A stretch of DNA of 11,601 nucleotides from Bifidobacteriaceae bacterium (lineage in GTDB: Bacteria > Actinomycetota > Actinomycetes > Actinomycetales > WQXJ01), in assembly GCA_031278675.1 (NCBI GenBank), contig JAITJY010000246.1, positions 1-11,601 on the forward strand, written 5' to 3'. The notes under the pieces are model-generated. The model was given only the letters and a program-made list of their open reading frames with translations. It ran no database searches and was not told the origin of the DNA. Of the stretch, positions 4,709 through 11,601 are shown piece by piece. Every line of letters starts with the position of its first letter. Positions within the stretch are counted from its first letter, which is position 1. The position numbers and the translations under genes were made by a program.

Positions 4709-7423
4709 ATGGCACAGCCCAAGACGCCAGCCACCCCGCCAGGCCTGAACGCCCCGATCCACCGCACAACCCCGTCAGCTCAAGACGCATTGCCGGACGC
4801 AGATGCCCGCGCGCGCCACGGCACCCGGCGGGACCAAGACGCCCCGATCCACCACACCACCCCGTCAGCCCAAGACGCATTGCCGGACGCAGATGCCCGC
4901 GCGCGCCACGGCACCCGGCGGGACGCGAAAACCGCGCCACGCGACATCGACCACATAATCACGCAACTCACCTTGGCCGAAAAGGCGGGCTTGTGCTCCG
5001 GCTTGAACGATCACTTCACCAAGCCGGTGGAACGGCTGGGTATCCCCTCGGTGGAGGTCTCGGACGGCCCGCACGGACTGCGCCACCAACTCGGCGACGA
5101 CGCGCTGGCCCGCGGCAAAGCCACCTGTTTCCCGGCCGATGTGGCAACCGCCTCAAGCTGGAACCCCGAAGTGGCGCGGCGGATCGGCGAGGCGATCGCA
5201 ACGGAATGCCTGGCAGAGGACGTGGCGGTGATCCTGGGGCCAGCGATGAACATCAAACGGACCCCATTGTGCGGACGAAACTTCGAGTATTTCTCGGAAG
5301 ATCCGCACCTGTCCGGCAAATTGGCCGCCGCTTATGTCCGCGGCGTGCAAAACCAAGGCGTTGGCGCCTGCCTGAAGCATTTCGCCTGCAACAACCAGGA
5401 ATACCTACGCATGAGCATCGATGCGCGCATCAGCGAACGGGCGCTGCGCGAAATCTACCTGCGCGGCTTTGAGATTGCCGTCAAAGAAGCGGCGCCAATG
5501 TGCATTATGGCGGCCTACAACAAGATCAACGGTGTCTACTGCACCGAAAACCCCTGGCTGCTGACCAATCTCCTGCGCGACGAATGGGGTTTCGACGGGA
5601 TTGTGATGAGCGACTGGGGCGCCGTCAACGCCCGCGAGGCCGCCATTGCCGCAGGCCTGGACCTTGAAATGCCGTCCAGTTACGGTTACGGCGATGGCCG
5701 GATTATCCAAGCCGTCAAGGATGGCCGCTTGGACCAGGCCGCACTGGACGCCGCCGTACGCCGTGTGCTGCGCTTCGTCTTCGCCGCCCACCAGAACTTG
5801 CACAGTTCGCCGCCGCCCGCCATTGACCACACGGCGCGCCACGAGTTGGCCCGCGAACTCGCCGAAGAGTGCATTGTCCTCCTCAAGAACGATGCCGCGC
5901 TCCTCCCGCTCGCCTCCGCCGCCGCGCCCAGCGGGGCCGGGTCCGCACCGGCGGGCGCCGCCGGGGCTGAGCCCGCAGGCTCGACCGGGGCTGAGGCCGC
6001 CGCCATGCCTGCCGGGGCTGAGGCCGCCGCCACGCCCGCCGGGGCCGGGTCCGCACCGGCGCGGCACCTCGCGGTGATCGGGGCGCTCGCCCGCTACCCC
6101 CGGTACCAGGGAGGTGGTAGTTCAAACGTCAATGTCTACCGCTATGACGTGCCGCTGGATGAGATCAAGGCCCGCGCGGGCGACGCGTGGCAGGTCAGCT
6201 ACGCCGCCGGGTACGCCGCAGAGGCCAACGACGAGTTCTTCTCGCTGGAGATTCCGGCCTCGCCTTCGGACACACCGGACGAGGCCCTCATCACCCAGGC
6301 AGCGGCCTGCGCCGAGGGAGCCGACATTGCCCTGGTATTCGTCGGATTGCCCGAGACCATCGAATCAGAAGCCTTCGACCGGGTTGATATGCGCCTGCCG
6401 GCCGGCCAAGACGCCTTGGTCCGCGCGGTGCTTGCGGTCCAGCCCAACACCGTCGTGATCCTGAACAACGGCTCACCAGTCGAACTACCGTGGGCTGACC
6501 AAGCAAAAGGCATCATCGAAGCCTACGTGGGCGGCCAAGGCGGCGCTCATGCGCTGGCCCGGGTCCTGTTCGGGGATACCAATCCGAGCGGGAAACTTGC
6601 TGAGACCATCCCGCAGCGCTACGCGGACACGCCCGGCATCAAAGCGCTCACATCCGATGCCCGCGAGACCGTCTATGCCGAAGGCATCATGGTCGGCTAC
6701 CGCTACTACGACGCGAAGGGTTTGGAGCCGCAGTTCTGCTTCGGGCACGGGCTTAGCTACACCAGCTTCGTCTACTCCAACCTTCAGGTCACGCCCGCCG
6801 CGATGGACGATGCCGCCTCCGCCACCGTCAGCGTTGACGTCACCAACGCCGGTGCGCGCGCCGGCGCCGAGGTGGTCCAGCTTTACATTTCGCTCCCGGT
6901 TTGCCGCGTGCTGCGGCCCAAACGAGAACTCAAGGGCTTCGCGAAAGTGTTCCTGGAGGCAGGCGAGACCAAGACGGTATCTTTCGCGCTGAGCGCTGAC
7001 GCCTTCGCCCGCTACGACGAGGCCGCAGCCGCCTGGCTGGTCGATCCGGGAACCTACGAGGTCGCTGCGGCCGCATCCTCGCGGGACATCCGGTTGGTCG
7101 GTGCTATCACACTCACCAACGAGCAGCCACGTTATCCCACGTTCGACCTCAACACTTCCATCGGTGAGATCACCTCCTATCCGGACGCCAAGGCGGCCCT
7201 GATCAAGTTCGTCAAGCCTTTTATCAAATCCAGTTTCCTAAGACAGCTACCGGGCAGCCCGGAAGAAATCGCGACCCAACTGACTGTTCGCTTCGCCGAT
7301 ATGCCGCTGCGGTCCCTGGCCTTGACCGGCAACCAGTTGCCGACCAAGGCGATCGTGCGGCTGACCGAACTGCTAAACCGGGCGGCCCGGGGCAAAAAGG
7401 GCCTGGGCCTGCTCTTCAAGTGA
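4709..7423 (+). CDS. glycoside hydrolase family 3 enzyme (beta-glucosidase type)
   Basis: Predicted to release terminal sugars (probably beta-glucose) from oligosaccharides or glycosides. The frame is open back to 4124, but the ATG at 4709, preceded by AGAGGAGAG (4695-4703) and downstream of the promoter, is the start, giving 904 residues. The order is a repetitive N-terminal extension (about 1-75), then the catalytic barrel with SDGPHGLR, GRNFEYFSEDP and KHFACNN, and nucleophile Asp302 in VMSDWGAV. A Gly/Ala-rich insert (about 404-451) follows, then the second domain with AVIGALARYPRYQGGGSSNV and IESEAFDR (E552 or E554 is the acid/base candidate). A fibronectin-III-like domain begins after FGHGLSYTSF, and about 100 C-terminal residues are unassigned. 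There is no signal peptide, so the enzyme is probably cytoplasmic and acts on sugar brought in by the next gene's transporter. Substrate is not predictable from sequence alone. Confidence 0.93.
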   Translation: MAQPKTPATPPGLNAPIHRTTPSAQDALPDADARARHGTRRDQDAPIHHTTPSAQDALPDADARARHGTRRDAKTAPRDIDHIITQLTLAEKAGLCSGLNDHFTKPVERLGIPSVEVSDGPHGLRHQLGDDALARGKATCFPADVATASSWNPEVARRIGEAIATECLAEDVAVILGPAMNIKRTPLCGRNFEYFSEDPHLSGKLAAAYVRGVQNQGVGACLKHFACNNQEYLRMSIDARISERALREIYLRGFEIAVKEAAPMCIMAAYNKINGVYCTENPWLLTNLLRDEWGFDGIVMSDWGAVNAREAAIAAGLDLEMPSSYGYGDGRIIQAVKDGRLDQAALDAAVRRVLRFVFAAHQNLHSSPPPAIDHTARHELARELAEECIVLLKNDAALLPLASAAAPSGAGSAPAGAAGAEPAGSTGAEAAAMPAGAEAAATPAGAGSAPARHLAVIGALARYPRYQGGGSSNVNVYRYDVPLDEIKARAGDAWQVSYAAGYAAEANDEFFSLEIPASPSDTPDEALITQAAACAEGADIALVFVGLPETIESEAFDRVDMRLPAGQDALVRAVLAVQPNTVVILNNGSPVELPWADQAKGIIEAYVGGQGGAHALARVLFGDTNPSGKLAETIPQRYADTPGIKALTSDARETVYAEGIMVGYRYYDAKGLEPQFCFGHGLSYTSFVYSNLQVTPAAMDDAASATVSVDVTNAGARAGAEVVQLYISLPVCRVLRPKRELKGFAKVFLEAGETKTVSFALSADAFARYDEAAAAWLVDPGTYEVAAAASSRDIRLVGAITLTNEQPRYPTFDLNTSIGEITSYPDAKAALIKFVKPFIKSSFLRQLPGSPEEIATQLTVRFADMPLRSLALTGNQLPTKAIVRLTELLNRAARGKKGLGLLFK
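4749..4924 (+). repeat. 90-bp in-frame tandem duplication in the hydrolase N-terminus
   Basis: Copy 1 (4749-4838) and copy 2 (from 4839) match to 4924 with about three mismatches. Each encodes 30 residues containing PSAQDALPDADARARHGTRR. The mismatches are few, so the duplication is recent or maintained. It falls before the catalytic domain, where no family structure is expected. Confidence 0.95.
5909..6061 (+). repeat. Gly/Ala-rich repetitive insert inside the hydrolase
   Basis: Encodes about 50 residues built from degenerate units such as AGAEAAA, PAGAG and GSAPA, between LLPL and RHLAVIG. In other family 3 enzymes these flanks are nearly adjacent. It is the junction of the barrel and the second domain, so probably a flexible linker. 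GGGGC(T/C)GAG-type units recur in the DNA. Confidence 0.85.
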
Positions 7424-7437
7424 GCTGGGAGGGAACC

Positions 7438-8988
7438 ATGAGCACGGCATCGGGCAAGGGAAAAGGTATTGAGCCGGGCGCGGCATCGGGCAGCGCGGCG
7501 GGGGCTGCGGAACGGGCGGCGCCGAACGGTAAGCCGGGCGCGGCACCGGGCAACGCGGCGGGGGCTGCGGAACGGGCGGCGCCGAACGGTAAGCCGGGCG
7601 CGGCATCGGGCAAGGGAAATGGCACGGCGAGTGCCTCGTTGCGGGAGAAGATCCTCTACAGCTTTGGGGACGTGGGGAGCAACTTCGTGTGGACGTTCAC
7701 GTCGTCGTTCCTGGTGCTGTACTACACGGACTCGGCGCTGATCTCGGCGGCATTCGTCGGCTCAATGATGTTCTTCACGCGGGTGTTCGATGCGGGCAGC
7801 GACCTGGTGATGGGACTCGTGATCGAGAAAACCCGGACCCGATTCGGGAAGGCCCGGCCGTGGGTGGCATTCGGCGCCGGGCCACTCGCGTTGTCGCTGG
7901 TCTTAGTCTTCAACGTGCCATCAACCTGGTCCCCGGTGGCCAAGAACGGCTACGTCTTCGCGACCTACTTCTTGCTGGCGGTGGTCTGCTACACGGCCGT
8001 CAACTTGTCCTACCACGCCATGCTGGCCCGCATCACCCTGGTCCAGCACGAGCGGGCGGTGATCAGTGTGTACCGCGTTGTCATCACTCTATTCGCCGTT
8101 CTAGGCATCTCATTTGCGACCCCTGTACTGCTCGACCGCTTGGGCGGCAGCCGCGCCCAAGGAGCTTGGACCGGCACGTCCGCGATCTTTGCCGTACTGG
8201 CGGTGGTGTTCTTGTTGACCTGCTTTATCGGCACCAGCGAGAAAGTTCCCGTCCAGGCGCATTCCGCCGCCGGCGCGGGACGCACCCCGGTCAAGGTGGC
8301 ACTGCGGTTCCTGCTGCGCACCAAGTACTTCTATCTGACTGCGTTCTTGAACATAGTGATGACCACCTTCAACGGCGTGATGGGCGGGTACGTCTACTTC
8401 GCCCGCGATGTGTTGGGCAACGTCGATCTGTTCGGGGTGCTATCAGCCTGCACGTTGCTGCCGATCATCGTGGTGGCGCCACTGATGCCGCCCGTGTTCA
8501 AACGGCTCGGCAAACGCAACACCATCCTTGTTGGGATGGCACTCAGCGTGATCGCCTGCGCGGTCCAACTGGCCGCCCCGTCCAGCGTGTTACTAGCCGT
8601 GATCACCATGTCCGCCCGGGCGGCCGGACTCGCGCCACTGATGACGGCCTCCGCGACCTTCCCGGGTGACATAGTTGACTACATGCAATGGAAGACCGGG
8701 GTGAGGGCCGAGGGTTTGGTCTCCTCCACCGCATCGTTTGGCGCCAAGTTGGGGACCGGGTTGGGTTCAGCGTTGCTCGGCTGGCTGTTGGCAGCCGGAG
8801 GGTACGATGGCGCCGCCGACGTCCAGCTTCCCTCCGCCATCAACGCGGAGATCGCCGCCGTAGTCGGTGTCCCGCTGACGGTTTGCGCTTTGTGCCTCGT
8901 TGGCATGTATTTCTGGGATATCGACAAGTACCGTCCCGCCATTGACCGCTTCCTTGCCGAAGCCAAGTCCGCAGCCCCCCGGGACTGA
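7438..8988 (+). CDS. GPH-family sugar:cation symporter (major facilitator fold)
   Basis: Membrane transporter of the glycoside-pentoside-hexuronide:cation symporter family (melibiose and xyloside carrier type), probably importing a glycoside or oligosaccharide with H+ or Na+. The core starts at about residue 66 with LREKILYSFGDVGSNF, then YYTD, FDAGSDLVMG and TRTRFGKARPW, the family's conserved stretch in helices 1 and 2 and the first cytoplasmic loop. Multiple hydrophobic segments follow to the end, about 12 in all. The core of about 450 residues is the usual family length. The first ~64 residues are a Gly/Ala/Pro-rich repetitive tail absent from typical members. The ATG at 7438 is chosen because GGGAGGG (7427-7433) precedes it; a GTG at 7420 overlapping the hydrolase stop is less likely. 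It lies 14 nt after the hydrolase and shares its promoter. Its substrate is presumably what the hydrolase cleaves. Confidence 0.9.
   Translation: MSTASGKGKGIEPGAASGSAAGAAERAAPNGKPGAAPGNAAGAAERAAPNGKPGAASGKGNGTASASLREKILYSFGDVGSNFVWTFTSSFLVLYYTDSALISAAFVGSMMFFTRVFDAGSDLVMGLVIEKTRTRFGKARPWVAFGAGPLALSLVLVFNVPSTWSPVAKNGYVFATYFLLAVVCYTAVNLSYHAMLARITLVQHERAVISVYRVVITLFAVLGISFATPVLLDRLGGSRAQGAWTGTSAIFAVLAVVFLLTCFIGTSEKVPVQAHSAAGAGRTPVKVALRFLLRTKYFYLTAFLNIVMTTFNGVMGGYVYFARDVLGNVDLFGVLSACTLLPIIVVAPLMPPVFKRLGKRNTILVGMALSVIACAVQLAAPSSVLLAVITMSARAAGLAPLMTASATFPGDIVDYMQWKTGVRAEGLVSSTASFGAKLGTGLGSALLGWLLAAGGYDGAADVQLPSAINAEIAAVVGVPLTVCALCLVGMYFWDIDKYRPAIDRFLAEAKSAAPRD
7473..7616 (+). repeat. 60-bp in-frame tandem repeat in the transporter N-terminus
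   Basis: Two full copies (7473-7532, 7533-7592) and a partial third (7593-7616), each encoding 20 residues such as GAAPGNAAGAAERAAPNGKP. The 60-bp unit is nearly perfect between copies. GGCATCGGGCA, the reverse complement of TGCCCGATGCC in the 49-bp array near pfkA, occurs just before the array and in copy 1 and the partial copy (GGCACCGGGCA in copy 2). The best match, 7444-7457, is 14 bp identical to 3585-3598. Confidence 0.93.
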
Positions 8989-8991
8989 GCC

Positions 8992-10119
8992 GTGGCCGCC
9001 CCTCAGGTAGTCCATAGCGGGATCGCGCTGCGGCCTGAGGAGGTCGAGGCGCTCGCCTCGGCCCGCCGGGCTTCCCGGTTCCTTGCTGCGTTGCCCCAGC
9101 CACTGTTCTACCTGGCGGTCAGGCTGACCCTGGCCAAATCACGGCGCCCCGCCCAGCGGGACGGGTCCTTAGGGTGGCCCACGGCGAGCGCCGTGGTGCG
9201 GACTGCGTTCAGCGTTGACGCTGGGTTTGGCCCGTGCCCGGTCACCTGCTACTACCGGAAGAATCTGCCGCCGGGGCCGCATCCCCTGTTCTACTTTGTC
9301 CACGGTGGCGGCTTCATCGCCGGAAGCTCCCGCGTCAACGAGAATCTGCTGGTCCGGCTCGCGGAGGAAGTAGACGTGGTGTGTGCCGCCATCGACTATC
9401 ATCTGGCGCCTGAAGTGCGGTTCCCCGGCGCGGTTGAGGAATGCACGGCTGGCGTCATCGCCCTAGCGCGCGGCGGCGGGCGGCCCGGCGGGCTGGATGC
9501 CGGTGGCGACCCGGCTGGGTTGGATGCGGGCGGGGCTGCGCCGGGCGGCCTGGATGCTGGCGGGCGCGGGGTGGGAGGCGCTGGCGGCGGCGGGACGGCC
9601 CACGGGGTCAATGCTCCCGGGATTGACCCCGACGGGATTGTGCTGTGCGGGGACAGTGCCGGCGGCAACCTGGCTGCCGCCACCGCGCTGGTGCTGGGTC
9701 GGCGCCACGGGCTGCGCCCGCAGGCCCAGGCCCTGTTGTACCCGGTCACCGACTTGCGTTCCCTGGCAACCCCCAGCTATTTGGCGCCAGATCCAGAGAA
9801 CCGCGCCATGCGGAAGTTCATCCGGGCGTGCCGACACCTATACGCCCGCGCCCCGGCCGACTACGCCGACCCGTTGTTCTCGCCGGCGGCAACCACTCCT
9901 AACTATGACCCTGAGCCAACCGCTACCCTGCTGCTCCTGGCAGGCCACGACGGCCTGCTCGGCGACGGCCTCCTCTATGCCGACCACCAGGCAGACCTCG
10001 GCGCCGAGGTCAGAACTGTGGTCTATGACAATGCCCACCACGCGTTCATCAACCAACTGGGACACTCCGGCATAGCCGAGCACGTTTTCGGCGAAATCCT
10101 CCAACTCATCAAAGGCTGA
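8992..10119 (+). CDS. alpha/beta hydrolase, HSL-type esterase
   Basis: Predicted carboxylesterase of the hormone-sensitive-lipase (family IV) type, possibly removing acetyl or other acyl groups from imported sugars. HGGGF (104-108) forms the oxyanion hole. The nucleophile is Ser222 in GDSAGG. Asp320 (LLAGHDGL) and His350 (AHHAFI) complete the triad in the expected spacing and order. The 375 residues are longer than the usual 310-330; the excess is a Gly-rich repeat insert at about 161-204, between the LAPE region and the nucleophile. No signal peptide is evident, so it is probably cytoplasmic. The start is GTG 3 nt after the transporter stop with no clear ribosome binding site, suggesting translational coupling. 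Its place in the operon supports a role in processing the imported substrate; the true ester is unknown. Confidence 0.85.
   Translation: MAAPQVVHSGIALRPEEVEALASARRASRFLAALPQPLFYLAVRLTLAKSRRPAQRDGSLGWPTASAVVRTAFSVDAGFGPCPVTCYYRKNLPPGPHPLFYFVHGGGFIAGSSRVNENLLVRLAEEVDVVCAAIDYHLAPEVRFPGAVEECTAGVIALARGGGRPGGLDAGGDPAGLDAGGAAPGGLDAGGRGVGGAGGGGTAHGVNAPGIDPDGIVLCGDSAGGNLAAATALVLGRRHGLRPQAQALLYPVTDLRSLATPSYLAPDPENRAMRKFIRACRHLYARAPADYADPLFSPAATTPNYDPEPTATLLLLAGHDGLLGDGLLYADHQADLGAEVRTVVYDNAHHAFINQLGHSGIAEHVFGEILQLIKG
9472..9600 (+). repeat. Gly/Asp-rich repetitive insert inside the esterase
   Basis: Encodes GGLDAGG-type units three times at 9- to 10-residue spacing, then a glycine-rich run, before DPDGIVLCGDSAGG. 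In family members this stretch is a short helix leading to a DP.RI strand, so about 40 residues are extra. DNA units are about 27-30 bp and degenerate. Confidence 0.8.
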
Positions 10120-10140
10120 CGTGCTGGCGCTAACCGGATC

Positions 10141-10163
10141 GGCGGGTTAGCTACCCACCCGCC
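10141..10163. terminator. possible stem-loop after the esterase gene
   Basis: GGCGGGT (10141-10147) pairs with ACCCGCC (10157-10163), with a 9-nt loop, 21 nt past the esterase stop. There is no T-tract. A longer-range pair, GAAAGTG (10185-10191) with CACTTTC (10240-10246), lies just downstream. No gene was seen between 10120 and 10276. Confidence 0.35.
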
Positions 10164-10265
10164 TGTGCCGTCGCCGTGGTGGGGGAAAGTGGGGCCGGAC
10201 ATATTGTTGCGCGGAGCGCGCTGACCCGCGCAGACGAGTCACTTTCGGGGCAGGACCGGGCGCTC

Positions 10266-10287
10266 AGGCCGCCGGGTTAGGCGGCCT
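10266..10287 (-). terminator. possible stem-loop at the carA stop codon
   Basis: AGGCCGCC (10266-10273) and GGCGGCCT (10280-10287) pair perfectly with a 6-nt loop containing the carA TAA stop (minus strand). It is a strong GC-rich stem with no U-tract, plausible as a U-less actinobacterial terminator ending the pyrimidine operon. Confidence 0.4.
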
Positions 10288-11509
10288 CAGCGGTCATCAG
10301 GTCAACAAACCGGTCGAACAGATAGGCCGCATCGTGGGGGCCGGCGGCCGCCTCAGGATGATACTGGACCGAGAACGCCGGCCGGTCTAAGAGCCGCAAT
10401 CCCTCCACCACCTGGTCATTCAGGTCCACATGAGAAACCTCGACCCGGCCGAAACGGCCACCGTCGAACGGGCTCAGCACAGGACCGTCGGTCGGCACTG
10501 CGGCCGCAAAGCCATGATTGTGCGCGGTGATCTCCACCTTCCCGGTCAGTTTGTCCATCACAGGGTGGTTCACGCCACGGTGACCAAACACCAGCTTGTA
10601 GGTGTCAAACCCGAGCGCCCGCGCCAATAGCTGACTGCCGTAGCAGATCCCAAAGAACGGGATGCGGGCATCCAGCACAGCCCGCAACAGGTCCAGTTCG
10701 CCAACAGCTGCCGCCGGGTCCCCAGGACCGTTCGAAAAGAACACACCATCCGGCGCCAGGGCCGCCACCTGCGCAAACGTTGTGTCCCGCGGCAGCACCG
10801 CGACGCGCACCCCACGCTGCGCCAGCAAATGTGGGGTCATCCCTTTGATACCCAGGTCAATCGCCGCGACGGTCGCCACACGGGGCTGGCCGGCCGGCGG
10901 CTCTACCCAATAAACCTCGCTGGTGGTGACCTCACCGGCGAGGTCTTGGCCCGTCATCGGCCGCGTGGCCCGCACCGCCGCAGTCAATTCCTCCCACGAG
11001 CGGCGCCGCCCAAACTCATCCACCGCAGCGTGAGCGGAGAAGATTCCCGCACGCATTGCGCCGCGTTCGCGCAGGTGAAGCGTGATAGCACGAGTGTCCA
11101 CGCCCTGGATCCCCACCACGCCCTGCTCCCGCAGCACCGCATCCAACGGCCTCTCCGAACGCCAGTTCGACGGCCGCGCCGTCGCTTGACGCACCACAAA
11201 CCCCGCCACCCAAATCCGCCCCGACTCCGGATCTTCCGAGTTCATCCCCGTGTTCCCAATGTGCGGCGCAGTCATCACCACGATCTGCCGGTGATACGAC
11301 GGATCGGTCAGCGTCTCTTGATAGCCGGTCAGCGACGTGTTGAACACAATTTCGCCAGTCGTGGCCCCCACCGCCCCGAACGGTTCGCCAACGAAATGAC
11401 GCCCATCTTCCAGCACCAACACCGCCACGCCCGGCTGATCCGCGCCCGCCAGCCCGCCACCCGGCCGCGCGGACCACGGCTCGCCACCCATCACCCCGGC
11501 CTGGCCCAT
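10277..11509 (-). CDS. carA: carbamoyl-phosphate synthase small subunit (glutaminase)
   Basis: Supplies ammonia by hydrolysing glutamine and channels it to CarB for carbamoyl phosphate, the first step of pyrimidine and arginine synthesis in the cytoplasm. The start chosen (ATG 11509) overlaps the pyrC stop in TGATG, giving 410 residues; the frame is open to an ATG at 11539, and a later ATG at 11491 is possible. The small-subunit domain begins at about residue 28 (VAVLVLEDGRHF) with EIVFNTSLTGYQE and APHIGNTG. The class I glutamine amidotransferase domain follows with FSNGPGDP, nucleophile Cys289 in GICYGSQLL, FGHRGVNHPV, and His384/Glu386 in QYHPE. All catalytic residues are present. Length is slightly above the usual 360-390, because of a Gly-rich N-terminal extension. 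carB, normally next, is not downstream. Confidence 0.95.
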   Translation of the reverse strand: MGQAGVMGGEPWSARPGGGLAGADQPGVAVLVLEDGRHFVGEPFGAVGATTGEIVFNTSLTGYQETLTDPSYHRQIVVMTAPHIGNTGMNSEDPESGRIWVAGFVVRQATARPSNWRSERPLDAVLREQGVVGIQGVDTRAITLHLRERGAMRAGIFSAHAAVDEFGRRRSWEELTAAVRATRPMTGQDLAGEVTTSEVYWVEPPAGQPRVATVAAIDLGIKGMTPHLLAQRGVRVAVLPRDTTFAQVAALAPDGVFFSNGPGDPAAAVGELDLLRAVLDARIPFFGICYGSQLLARALGFDTYKLVFGHRGVNHPVMDKLTGKVEITAHNHGFAAAVPTDGPVLSPFDGGRFGRVEVSHVDLNDQVVEGLRLLDRPAFSVQYHPEAAAGPHDAAYLFDRFVDLMTAEAA

Positions 11510-11601
11510 CACACCACCCGTCCATCCGCCACGGTACATTTCCCCTCATAAAACACCGCTTGGGTGCGACCCAGCATGGTCCGGCCCGCCACCGGGGTGT
11601 T
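11509..11601 (-). CDS. pyrC: dihydroorotase, C-terminal fragment
   Basis: The last 30 codons of a gene entering from the right edge: NTPVAGRTMLGRTQAVFYEG followed by KCTVADGRVV and TGA (11511-11509). N-(S/T)-P-x-A-G-R-T, a G-R near the middle and a final V.DG are the usual end of class I dihydroorotase, which closes carbamoyl aspartate to dihydroorotate. The 1-nt overlap with carA matches the pyrB-pyrC-carA order of many actinobacteria. A related amidohydrolase is a less likely alternative because of the short length visible. Confidence 0.82.
   Translation of the reverse strand, partial: NTPVAGRTMLGRTQAVFYEGKCTVADGRVV

Noticed and set aside
5405..6067. Long minus-strand frame inside the hydrolase gene (220 codons).
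   Set aside because: A shadow of GC-rich coding sequence: Gly/Arg-rich product, no family resemblance, no ribosome binding site seen.
10185..10246. GAAAGTG/CACTTTC inverted repeat with 48 nt between the arms.
   Set aside because: Short arms and long separation in GC-rich sequence; not enough to call a structure or a mobile-element end.
10829..11551. Plus-strand frame of 240 codons opposite carA.
   Set aside because: Antisense shadow rich in His, Arg and Pro; carA is intact on the other strand.

Overview
The window is a stretch of GC-rich actinobacterial chromosome. Three things support this: high GC throughout, strong third-position GC bias in the genes, and a tmRNA whose tag (AKSNRTGFALAA) closely resembles the Bifidobacterium tag (AKSNRTEFALAA, from memory). 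Bifidobacterium itself is unlikely, because a 6-phosphofructokinase gene is present and bifidobacteria normally lack that enzyme. A relative in the high-GC Gram-positives is the best guess; the genus cannot be named from this window.

Layout, left to right. (1) ssrA (tmRNA) on the minus strand, 83-446. (2) A 373-nt gene-free stretch with a 60-bp-period direct repeat and a strong hairpin. (3) fixC-fixX on the plus strand, an electron-transfer flavoprotein-quinone-oxidoreductase-like dehydrogenase and its ferredoxin-like partner, overlapping by 4 nt and without fixAB in view. (4) pfkA (minus), convergent with fixX, preceded by three tandem copies of a 49-bp repeat. (5) A TetR-family regulator (minus), divergent from a three-gene plus-strand operon: a family 3 glycoside hydrolase (beta-glucosidase type), a GPH-type sugar:cation symporter and an HSL-family esterase. 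(6) A short gene-free junction at 10120-10276. (7) carA (minus), preceded by the last 30 codons of pyrC, the end of a pyrimidine-biosynthesis operon; carB does not follow carA.

The best-supported functional unit is region 5. A TTGACA-17 nt-TAGCGT promoter at 4583-4611 is followed by a perfect 8-2-8 palindrome (TTGGAATG-TT-CATTCCAA, 4622-4639) at the predicted transcription start, just upstream of the hydrolase gene. The simplest reading is that the divergent TetR protein binds there and represses uptake and hydrolysis of a glycoside, possibly an acylated one in view of the esterase.

The most unusual property of the window is its density of short tandem duplications. Between genes the main periods are 60, 49 and 50 bp, with a 13-bp one at the fixX stop. 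Inside genes they are 90 and 60 bp (hydrolase and transporter N-termini), with degenerate Gly/Ala-rich repeats inside the hydrolase and the esterase. The coding copies fall at termini or likely surface linkers and keep the frame. Some intergenic and coding repeats share sequence (a 14-bp identity between the 49-bp array and the transporter N-terminus), which hints at one dispersed repeat family.
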